This document shows positions 1 through 5,049 of a stretch of DNA of 7,006 nucleotides, one piece after another; position 1 is the first letter of the stretch, and each line of letters starts with the position of its first letter. A model generated the notes under the pieces. The model ran no database searches and was not told where the DNA came from. It saw only the letters and a program-made list of their open reading frames with translations. The position numbers and the translations under genes are program-made. The stretch is from positions 1-7,006 of the forward strand of contig JBGSLW010000034.1 in assembly GCA_041740495.1 (NCBI GenBank), read 5' to 3'. Source of the stretch: JANMEB01 sp041740495 (GTDB taxonomy: Bacteria; Planctomycetota; Planctomycetia; Pirellulales; Pirellulaceae).

Positions 1-213
1 ACCCATCATGCCGCCGCCGCCCAACGGACCCGCCGCCAAGACGCCCGGGCCAGGACCACCCACGCCGGGGCCTGGCTCCATCAACATGTTTGCCGGCGGC
101 AAGTTATGACTCACTGGGATACCAGCACCATGTTGGTGTCCCGGTACCTTGCAGCCGACGGCCATCGTTGCTGCGACCAGCAACATGACTCCCCGAGTAA
201 TCCGTACGTACAT
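1..213 (-). CDS. Gly/Pro-rich lipoprotein, N-terminal part (gene runs off left edge)
   Basis: This reading frame is open from an ATG at 211-213 to the window edge (71 codons, no stop), so the gene is partial. The product begins with a lipoprotein signal peptide: Arg4 and Arg7, a hydrophobic stretch at residues 9-19 (VMLLVAATMAV), and a lipobox AVGC whose Cys21 would be the lipidated residue after cleavage by signal peptidase II. After the cysteine the chain is low-complexity and rich in Gly, Pro and Met (for example EPGPGVGGPGPG at about residues 46-57, then GGGGMMG at the edge), with no recognisable domain in the visible part. The start is supported by the purine-rich AGGGGGG four bases upstream. 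It is divergent from the gene at 512. Function is unknown; short secreted Gly-rich lipoproteins are common in planctomycetes. The lipobox has Ala rather than Leu at -3, which is acceptable but not ideal. Confidence 0.72.
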   Translation of the reverse strand, partial: MYVRITRGVMLLVAATMAVGCKVPGHQHGAGIPVSHNLPPANMLMEPGPGVGGPGPGVLAAGPLGGGGMMG

Positions 214-217
214 GGTT

Positions 218-224
218 CCCCCCT
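218..224 (-). promoter_or_regulatory. Ribosome binding site of the lipoprotein gene
   Basis: On the minus strand the sequence AGGGGGG lies four bases before the ATG at 211-213. Most genes in this window lack a visible Shine-Dalgarno sequence, so this one helps fix the start of the partial lipoprotein gene. Confidence 0.5.
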
Positions 225-238
225 AACGCAGACAAAAG

Positions 239-254
239 GTCCCCTGGTGGGGAC
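239..254 (-). promoter_or_regulatory. Stem-loop in the leader of the lipoprotein gene
   Basis: A perfect 6-bp inverted repeat GTCCCC/GGGGAC encloses a 4-base loop. Read on the minus strand, the stem is followed by CTTTTG, giving a short terminator-like shape about 25 bases upstream of the lipoprotein start. The C-run in the stem could also pair with the G-rich ribosome binding site at 218-224. It could be an attenuator, an mRNA-stabilising hairpin, or chance in GC-rich DNA. Confidence 0.3.
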
Positions 255-511
255 ACACAACCAATGTGTTTGAAAATGCGGAAATAAACCTGATTCGAGC
301 TCCAGCCGTCCGGCGTTTTTGCGGTGGACCGCCTGGTGGCGGAGGACTACAATCCGCGGCCCGGGTTGATTCGATGCCCTCGCCGCACCTCCCGCGCGAG
401 GCGCGTCCTTCGTGACGGAATCGATGCGCAGGCTGCACGGCGAATAACTGGTTGTTTCTATGTTCGGCGCAGCACAATGAGTTTCTTTCGCAAAATCCGC
501 ACAACCGCAAC

Positions 512-1474
512 ATGAATCCAAAATTACCACTCTTGCTCTGCTTGCTAGCGGCGGCGGTGTATTTTTGGACCACCAATCAGAGTTCATTGCGATCAGCCGC
601 CGAAGCGCTTCCGCCGCTGGGAGATCGCTTCGAGGAGATGCAGGTCACCGAGGTCGCGCCGTTGGATGGAGCGGCGCCCACCGGCGATCAACTCGTCGCC
701 CAAGCGGCCCACCAACTGTTGACGGGGCCGCGCGTGCACGCCGCCGCTCGATTCCAAGTCGACTTGTTGGGGCAACGAATCGCCGCGCCCGGACACTATT
801 GGCAAGAAGGAGGGGGCGGCGGGCGATCGCGCTTGGAGTTCAGCCACGTCTCCGAAGCCTCCCGATTGAATGTACTGCAAGTCTCCGATGGTCGATATTT
901 CTATTGGTACCGCAAACTGAATTCGGATTCCCGCCTGGAATACGTCGATTTGCGGCAGGTCCAAAAACTGGGAACCGCGCCGGGAGAATTCCTGGCCGGG
1001 GCCAAAGCCTGGGATATCGTCGGCGGTTTGCCGAGCATGCTGGAGCATCTCTCCCGGGCGTTCACCTTCGATCCGCCGCATTCCGCCAACCTCGATGGAA
1101 TCCCGGTGATCCTGATCCGCGGTCGCTGGAAGCAAAAGGCCTTGGTTCGCTTGCTGGAAGGGCAGGTCGATCCCCAACAACTCTCCGGCGCCGATTGGTG
1201 GCGGCATCTGCCGGCGCACATCCCCCATACGGTCGAGCTCACCCTGGGCGCCGACGAGCAATTCCCGCTCTTCCCCTACCGCGTGGTGTTTTCCCAGTTC
1301 CGTGACCAGCGAGGACAGGTCCACGCAGCGCACGCGGTGGTGCTGGAGCTGTTCGAAGTGGAACAGCTTGCCGACATCCCCGAGCAAATTTTCCAAGTCG
1401 CCGCGGTCAGTTGCGAGCCGGTGGATATCACCGCCTTCTACGTCGACCGAGTCGAACAGTTCACTCGGCGTTAG
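512..1474 (+). CDS. Exported protein of unknown function, possible LolA/DUF1571-like fold
   Basis: The product is 320 residues. It starts with a signal peptide or N-terminal anchor (MNPKLPLLLCLLAAAVYFW: a lysine, then a hydrophobic core at about residues 5-19), so it probably acts in the periplasm or at the membrane. The ATG at 512 was chosen because it puts this segment at the N-terminus; an in-frame ATG at 452 would add 20 polar residues before it. Neither start has a clear ribosome binding site. The rest looks like a beta-rich soluble domain: HYWQEGGGGGRSRLEF at about 95-110, then LQVSDGRYFYWYRKL at 122-136, a VDLRQVQKL segment, and an IPHTVELTLG / FPYRVVFSQF strand pair near 237-262. The pattern of a stained-lipid-carrier-like sheet followed by a Q/DGRY turn recalls LolA/LppX or DUF1571 proteins of planctomycetes, but the family call is inferred. 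No catalytic motif is visible. Its last 14 bases overlap the convergent pdxA. Confidence 0.75.
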   Translation: MNPKLPLLLCLLAAAVYFWTTNQSSLRSAAEALPPLGDRFEEMQVTEVAPLDGAAPTGDQLVAQAAHQLLTGPRVHAAARFQVDLLGQRIAAPGHYWQEGGGGGRSRLEFSHVSEASRLNVLQVSDGRYFYWYRKLNSDSRLEYVDLRQVQKLGTAPGEFLAGAKAWDIVGGLPSMLEHLSRAFTFDPPHSANLDGIPVILIRGRWKQKALVRLLEGQVDPQQLSGADWWRHLPAHIPHTVELTLGADEQFPLFPYRVVFSQFRDQRGQVHAAHAVVLELFEVEQLADIPEQIFQVAAVSCEPVDITAFYVDRVEQFTRR

Positions 1475-2585
1475 CGCACAACCGCGCCGCAGTGAGGGTG
1501 GCCGCCACCATGCTCTCACCGCTGGCCAGGCCTCGCCAAGCAATATCGAAGGCGGTGCCGTGCGCCACACTGGTGCGGACGATCGGCAAGCCGAGCGTGA
1601 CATTGACCGCGCGCTCAAAGCCGATCAGTTTCAGAGCGATATGTCCTTGGTCGTGGTACATCGCGACCACCGCATCGAACTCGCCTTGCACGGCGCGAAC
1701 CATCAAGGTATCGGTCGGATGCGGACCGCTCAATTCCCAACCGCGAGCGCGCCCCGCGGCGACGGCGGGGGCGATGATCCGCTGCTCTTCGTCGCCAAAC
1801 AGACCGTGCTCACCGGCGTGGGGGTTGAGCGCCGCAACCGCAACCTGTTCCGATCGTGCCAACCCGGATGCGGCGAGCATCGCACGGACGAATTGCACCG
1901 CCAATCCACACTTCTCCAGGACGGCATCGACCGTCAAAGCGGCAAAGATATCGCGAAGTCGCAGATGGAGCGTCGTGTGCACCACGCCCAAGCCGACCGG
2001 ACCGGCGGGGTAGGTGGCTTTCCCCCCAAGCCCGGATGGGGAGTCGCCGGGCTTCGCTCCGCTCGGACTCGCGTCGCTCCAAGTCGAATGGGGAGGCAGG
2101 TACAACATCATCGCGTGCTGCGTTGCGCCGGTCCAAGCGGCCAACATTTCCGTATGACCCGGGAAAGAATGCCCGGCCTTCTGCAGCGCCTCTTTGTGGA
2201 GCGGCGGCGTGACGATCCCCGCCGCCTCTCCCCCCAACGCCAAATCGGTCGCGCGGCGCAACGCCTGGTAGGCCGCCTCGCCGCATTCCGCGCGCACCTG
2301 TCCGTCGGTCGATCTCCAGAATTCGCCAGGCCAGGGAAGCTCCAGCGGCAGCACGCCGATCGCATCGTGGGCCGCGTAGGCTTCCTCTGCTGTGTGCAAA
2401 CAACGCACCTGCAACGGCAATCGGCACAGCCGAATCGCCCGTTCGATGACGTCCGGAACCCCAATCACCACCCGCCGCGTGGTGGTCTGCAACGAGGGAT
2501 GCAACCAACTGCGGACGATCACCTCCGGACCGATCCCGGCTGGATCTCCCATCGTGATCGCCAATGGAGCCGAGGGTTTCAGCAT
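1461..2585 (-). CDS. pdxA: 4-hydroxythreonine-4-phosphate dehydrogenase PdxA
   Basis: PdxA oxidises 4-phosphohydroxy-L-threonine with NAD(P)+ in the DXP-dependent route to pyridoxal 5'-phosphate, in the cytoplasm. Family motifs appear in order (374-residue numbering): ITMGDPAGIGPE at 10-21, TPPLHKEAL at about 126-134, FPGHTE at 141-146 and the three metal-binding histidines: His207 in TLHLRLRD, His256 in NPHAGE and His311 in MYHDQG. The C-terminal VNVTLGLPIVRTSVAHGTAFDIA segment is spread over about 327-349. The ATG at 2583-2585 is preferred; an in-frame TTG two codons upstream would add only two residues. No Shine-Dalgarno sequence is visible. The protein is about 40 residues longer than E. 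coli PdxA (329), mostly because of an insert at about residues 165-196, between the MMLYL strand and the strand leading to His207. The catalytic residues are intact, so the enzyme is probably active. It is divergent from dtd, and its stop lies inside the preceding convergent gene. Confidence 0.95.
   Translation of the reverse strand: MLKPSAPLAITMGDPAGIGPEVIVRSWLHPSLQTTTRRVVIGVPDVIERAIRLCRLPLQVRCLHTAEEAYAAHDAIGVLPLELPWPGEFWRSTDGQVRAECGEAAYQALRRATDLALGGEAAGIVTPPLHKEALQKAGHSFPGHTEMLAAWTGATQHAMMLYLPPHSTWSDASPSGAKPGDSPSGLGGKATYPAGPVGLGVVHTTLHLRLRDIFAALTVDAVLEKCGLAVQFVRAMLAASGLARSEQVAVAALNPHAGEHGLFGDEEQRIIAPAVAAGRARGWELSGPHPTDTLMVRAVQGEFDAVVAMYHDQGHIALKLIGFERAVNVTLGLPIVRTSVAHGTAFDIAWRGLASGESMVAATLTAARLCANAE
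1995..2096 (-). repeat. Repeat-like in-frame insert within pdxA
   Basis: Compared with E. coli PdxA (recalled sequence), the segment between MMLYL and GLGVVHTT is expanded by about 32 codons of low-complexity Ser/Gly/Pro/Ala/Lys sequence (SDASPSGAKPGDSPSGLGGK). At the DNA level it contains near-repeats GGAGCGACGC and GGAGCGAAGC, a CCCGG/CCGGG inverted repeat with an 11-base loop (2031-2051), and GC-rich runs at each end. This is typical of a short palindromic or REP-like element captured in frame. Exact borders cannot be set without homologues; no second copy was seen in this window. Confidence 0.45.
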
Positions 2586-2704
2586 GCGCAAAAGTAATCC
2601 GGCGGGAAGCGGTTGGGGTGCATTCGAAGGAAATAGCCGTTAGACTCTCCCTGCCAATTCTAGACTCCAGCGGCAAACACATCAAAATCCCAGCCGATGA
2701 AACT
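2586..2704. promoter_or_regulatory. pdxA-dtd divergent promoter region with TAGACTC direct repeats
   Basis: These 119 bases must carry the start signals for both pdxA (minus) and dtd (plus). The clearest element is a pair of direct repeats TAGACTC starting at 2641 and 2661, exactly 20 bases apart (about two helical turns). This could be a regulator binding site, or each TAGACT could act as a -10-like box for dtd, but no good -35 box stands at the right distance. The individual sites remain unassigned. Confidence 0.3.
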
Positions 2705-3151
2705 ATGCGAGCGGTGATTCAGCGCGTCCGTTCCGCCTCGGTCACCGTCGCCGACAGCGTCGTCGGCGAAATCGGTCGCGGCTTGCTGGTCTTCTTGGGT
2801 GTGGGGGAAGGGGACGACCGCGCAGCCGCCGAATATATGGCTGAGAAGACGTTGGGACTCCGAGTCTTTCCGGACAGCGCGGGCAAGATGAACCTAAGCG
2901 TACTCGACGTCCACGGTGCGATCCTGGTGGTCAGTCAGTTCACGCTCTTAGGAGATTGTCGCAAGGGGCGACGGCCCAGCTTCACTGCCGCCGCGCCGCC
3001 GGAGTTGGCCAACGCGCTGTACCTGGCCTACGTGGAATGTCTCCAAGGCAGCGTCCCCGTCGCACGAGGACGGTTTCAGGCCGACATGCAAGTTGCGTTG
3101 GTCAACGATGGACCGGTCACGCTCATGTTGGATAGTCACAAGCTGTTCTGA
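2705..3151 (+). CDS. dtd: D-aminoacyl-tRNA deacylase
   Basis: DTD hydrolyses D-amino acids (and glycine from tRNA-Ala) off mischarged tRNAs, a cytoplasmic proofreading step in translation. The product is 148 residues, close to the family norm (E. coli 145). It begins MRAVIQRVRSASVTV, the standard family N-terminus, which fixes the ATG at 2705. An in-frame ATG at 2564 would add 47 unrelated residues. Both active-site signatures are present: SQFT at 77-80, within VVSQFTLLGD and followed by KGRRPSF, and NDGPVT at 134-139, whose Gly-Pro pair forms the cross-subunit cis-proline chirality filter in the homodimer. GKMNLSV at 60-66 is also typical. No strong ribosome binding site is seen. It is divergent from pdxA and convergent with the YdjM-like gene, so it is probably transcribed alone. 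Confidence 0.95.
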   Translation: MRAVIQRVRSASVTVADSVVGEIGRGLLVFLGVGEGDDRAAAEYMAEKTLGLRVFPDSAGKMNLSVLDVHGAILVVSQFTLLGDCRKGRRPSFTAAAPPELANALYLAYVECLQGSVPVARGRFQADMQVALVNDGPVTLMLDSHKLF

Positions 3152-3222
3152 AACAACTCGAGCGCCAGGTAAAATTTCAGAACGAGCCGCACAGCGCTCG
3201 CCGCAGTTACAGACGCGTGATG

Positions 3223-3247
3223 AAACCGAGGCTAGCGCCTATCGGCT
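3223..3247. repeat. REP-like palindrome, possible shared terminator
   Basis: The sequence CCGAGGCTAGCGCCTATCGG (3226-3245) folds into a hairpin: CCGA/TCGG, then GGC/GCC around a TAGC loop, with a 2-base bulge (TA). It lies in the spacer between the convergent dtd and YdjM-like genes. On the minus strand the stem is followed by TTTC, so it may help end transcription of the YdjM-like gene, but there is no real T-tract. Palindromes with a GGCTAGCGCC core are, from memory, repeated in intergenic regions of Pirellula-type genomes; that cannot be shown from one copy. Confidence 0.45.
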
Positions 3248-3285
3248 AAATTCCTGCAGACGTTTTGTGATCTGATCGACACTAC

Positions 3286-4014
3286 CTAACGCACCAGAAT
3301 TTTCGGAACGAGATCCTGCTGAAGCTGCTGCAATTCGCGGGCAATCGCGGGTTGCCGCAGGCCTTGCCCCTCCAGCCAGGCTTGCACCGTGGGATCGAGC
3401 CACACCAAGACGCACAACATAGTTAGCATGGCGTAGGTCGAGACATTTCCCCAAGTCTTATCTCCCCATACCTTGAGCGCCGTCCCGGATGATTTTTTCA
3501 GCCGCAGGCGGACCCCCGCCAGGTCGACCGAATACAGTTCGTCCAGGATCAGGTGGGTGAGGTAGCCGATCACCACCGCCCACGCCTTGAACAGGCGGAT
3601 CTGAACGTCGTTGGAACCGGTCACAAGAAACACCAACATCCCCGCGATCACCGCAGCCGGGATGCTGTGCCACATCCCACGGTGCACGGTATAACGGCGG
3701 AAGATCCCGCCCAACCCGCTGCGCGTTACCAGATAGGCCGTCGCACCCAACAAGACCATCTGTTCATGGCTGAGCCGCCAGTCCGCCAATCGCTGCAACA
3801 GCAAAAGCGGGACCGTCGCCGCCACGAAATTCAGCGTCTCGCGCACCGGAACTCCGCTGTCGCTGTCCAAGTCCGGCAGCATGCCGGCAATGCTGCACAG
3901 GCCTGCAGCGATCGCGCAAGATTCCCACGGCAACTGGAAGTAGTATCCTCCCACCGCGCCGTAGCCAACGCCGACGACTGTGCTGGTCGTGATATGGGTG
4001 CGAAATCCTGCCAC
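3286..4014 (-). CDS. YdjM/DUF457-type inner-membrane metal-dependent hydrolase
   Basis: The product is a predicted 242-residue multi-pass membrane protein of the YdjM-like (DUF457, PF04307) family, whose substrate is unknown. The signature polar motifs sit at the ends of hydrophobic segments: THI near the start (His7), LPDLDSDSG at 46-54, HRGMWHS at 111-117 and HLILDEL at 154-160. These His and Asp residues are the expected metal ligands. Hydrophobic stretches lie at about 34-46, 62-75, 86-97, 118-133, 143-158 and 194-207. A charged, Gln-rich C-terminal tail (about 209-242) follows. The GTG start at 4012-4014 gives MAGFRTHITTS, the usual planctomycete N-terminus. ATG at 4053 or TTG at 4074 would add 13 or 20 unconserved residues; no ribosome binding site decides among them. 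It is divergent from the CvpA-family gene and convergent with dtd. Function beyond the family is not known. Confidence 0.85.
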   Translation of the reverse strand: MAGFRTHITTSTVVGVGYGAVGGYYFQLPWESCAIAAGLCSIAGMLPDLDSDSGVPVRETLNFVAATVPLLLLQRLADWRLSHEQMVLLGATAYLVTRSGLGGIFRRYTVHRGMWHSIPAAVIAGMLVFLVTGSNDVQIRLFKAWAVVIGYLTHLILDELYSVDLAGVRLRLKKSSGTALKVWGDKTWGNVSTYAMLTMLCVLVWLDPTVQAWLEGQGLRQPAIARELQQLQQDLVPKILVR

Positions 4015-4073
4015 AACGGTCACTGGGGTTTGGTGGGGGAAGCGTAGTCGCATCGCCAGGCGGGAGCAATCCA

Positions 4074-4099
4074 AATCGGGCGATTGCTAGCACCCGATT
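4074..4099. repeat. Palindrome in the YdjM-like/cvpA divergent spacer
   Basis: Arms AATCGGG (4074-4080) and CCCGATT (4093-4099) are perfect 7-bp inverted repeats separated by 12 bases. The spacer itself contains the 8-bp palindrome TGCTAGCA (4085-4092). A nested symmetric site between two divergent genes could be an operator or a REP-like element. No T-tract follows on either strand, which argues against a terminator. Confidence 0.4.
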
Positions 4100-4187
4100 C
4101 GGCGCGACGCACATCCAGCAAAGCCGCAAGGGACACCGCGTTCGGAACGGCGCCGCGATCGGACTGTGCGCTCCCCGGTTCACACGC

Positions 4188-4194
4188 TATATAC
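4188..4194 (+). promoter_or_regulatory. Possible -10 box of the cvpA-family gene
   Basis: TATATAC is the most AT-rich spot in the spacer and lies 15 bases before the ATG. No good -35 hexamer is found 16-18 bases upstream (TGTGCG stands there), so the call is weak. It would give a leader of only about 10 bases. Confidence 0.2.
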
Positions 4195-4199
4195 GCTGC

Positions 4200-4205
4200 G
4201 GAGGA
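4200..4205 (+). promoter_or_regulatory. Ribosome binding site of the CvpA-family gene
   Basis: GGAGGA stands four bases before the ATG at 4210. It is one of only two good Shine-Dalgarno sequences in the window, and it decides the start against an in-frame ATG at 4084 that would add 42 unrelated residues. Confidence 0.65.
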
Positions 4206-4209
4206 TGAA

Positions 4210-4935
4210 ATGAGTTCGCTGCAAACTTACGATTGGATCATGCTGGGGGTGATCGCCGTGGAGGTGTTGTTCGGCGCCTGGAAAGGGCTGGCTTGGCAAG
4301 TCGCGTCGATCGCCGCTATTTTCGTCAGTTATCTGGTCGCGCTGCGGCTCCATGCCCCCGTCGCCGCCTGGATTCGAGTGGATCCTCCCTGGAACAGCTT
4401 TTTGGCCATGTTCCTGATCTACGCGGGTTGCTCCCTGGTGATTTGGATCGCCTTTGGATTTGTCCGGACGTTCATCGACCGGTTTCACCTCAAGAGTTTC
4501 GATCGCCAGGTCGGGGCGCTCATAGGGGGGGTCAAAGGAGGGGCTTTGTGCATCGTGATCACCCTGTTTGCGGTGACGCTGCTGGGACCAACCAAGCGGC
4601 AGGAGATTTGCCAATCGCGCTCCGGTCAACTGATTGCCCGGACGATCAACCGACTTCGCGGTTTGGTCCCGGAGGAGGTGCACGAGGTGTTAGCGCCGTA
4701 CCTCAAGAAATTTGACGACGCTATGGCTCGTACCGGGACTGCGGGCTCGCCGGGGACAGGCGAAAACCTCGGCGGAATCTGGAGCGGCCAACCGGCTCCC
4801 GCCGCCGCTGGCGATGCCTTTGCCGGGAACCTGGCAGAACAATTCCGTTCGGCCGCGCAACACTATTTTGGCGCGGTCAGTCCGACGGCGGGTGAGACCG
4901 CCGGAACCGAACTCGAGGGGGTGATTCGGCAGTAG
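4210..4935 (+). CDS. CvpA family membrane protein
   Basis: The product is a 241-residue inner-membrane protein with four predicted transmembrane helices at about residues 9-22, 29-48, 63-86 and 103-125. The arrangement and the motif FDRQVGALIGGVKGG at 97-111 (Asp-Arg, then Gly-spaced residues leading into the last helix) match the CvpA family (PF02674). E. coli CvpA (162 residues) is needed for colicin V production; homologues are linked to envelope integrity and bile or stress tolerance, and their molecular role is unclear. After the last helix comes a tail of about 115 residues: an acidic/basic amphipathic part (VPEEVHEVLAPYLKKFDD, about 153-170), then a Gly/Ala/Pro-rich disordered stretch. 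This tail makes the protein longer than the E. coli one. The ATG at 4210 is fixed by the GGAGGA just upstream. It is divergent from the YdjM-like gene and convergent with accA, so it is probably transcribed alone. Confidence 0.85.
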   Translation: MSSLQTYDWIMLGVIAVEVLFGAWKGLAWQVASIAAIFVSYLVALRLHAPVAAWIRVDPPWNSFLAMFLIYAGCSLVIWIAFGFVRTFIDRFHLKSFDRQVGALIGGVKGGALCIVITLFAVTLLGPTKRQEICQSRSGQLIARTINRLRGLVPEEVHEVLAPYLKKFDDAMARTGTAGSPGTGENLGGIWSGQPAPAAAGDAFAGNLAEQFRSAAQHYFGAVSPTAGETAGTELEGVIRQ

Positions 4936-5024
4936 TATTTGCGGGATTATCTGGGTACCTAACCGAACATAAGAAACATTATCGGACGTTGGAATCAAAG
5001 GGCATTTCAGGCGGATCGGAGTTT

Positions 5025-5047
5025 GACCGCCGCGGTCGAGCGACCGC
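5025..5047. terminator. Alternating hairpins between the cvpA-family gene and accA
   Basis: Three blocks alternate: GACCGC (5025-5030), GCGGTC (5032-5037) and GACCGC (5042-5047). The middle block can pair with the third (6-bp stem, GAGC loop), while the first and middle form a near-continuous palindrome. The structure begins two bases beyond the accA stop on the minus strand and lies in the convergent spacer, a natural place for a two-way terminator. No T-tract follows on either strand, so it would not be a standard intrinsic terminator. Confidence 0.35.
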
Positions 5048-5049
5048 AG

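Larger units (their letters stand above)
214..511. other. Divergent intergenic region with several small stem-loops
   Basis: These 298 bases separate the minus-strand lipoprotein gene from the plus-strand gene at 512. No convincing gene is seen: short frames here lack motifs, start signals and credible composition. The region holds perfect inverted repeats at 239-254 (6-bp arms, TGGT loop), 255-269 (ACACA/TGTGT), 329-342 (CCGCC/GGCGG, TGGT loop) and 393-405 (CGCGC/GCGCG). Promoters for both flanking genes must lie here, but no good -35/-10 pair was recognised on either strand. Confidence 0.6.

Noticed and set aside
111..587. 158-residue minus-strand reading frame covering the left intergenic region
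   Set aside because: It overlaps the 5' ends of both the lipoprotein gene and the gene at 512, has Cys/Arg-rich composition with no motif, and looks like a chance frame in GC-rich DNA.
593..1618. 341-residue minus-strand frame opposite the gene at 512
   Set aside because: It is the antisense shadow of a gene with a clear signal peptide and coding pattern, and it shows no family motif.
1302..2597. 431-residue plus-strand frame opposite pdxA
   Set aside because: pdxA is certain from its motifs. This frame is Arg/Gln/His-rich with no domain, as expected of an antisense shadow.
1810..2685. 291-residue minus-strand frame overlapping pdxA in another frame
   Set aside because: Arg/Gly-rich composition and full overlap with a confirmed gene mark it as a frame shadow.
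2564..2704. 47-residue N-terminal extension of dtd from an upstream ATG
   Set aside because: D-aminoacyl-tRNA deacylases begin at MRAVIQRV. The extension is unconserved and would run into the pdxA start.
4084..4209. 42-residue N-terminal extension of the CvpA-family protein
   Set aside because: A good ribosome binding site (GGAGGA) stands just before the ATG at 4210, and the extension has no membrane or signal character.
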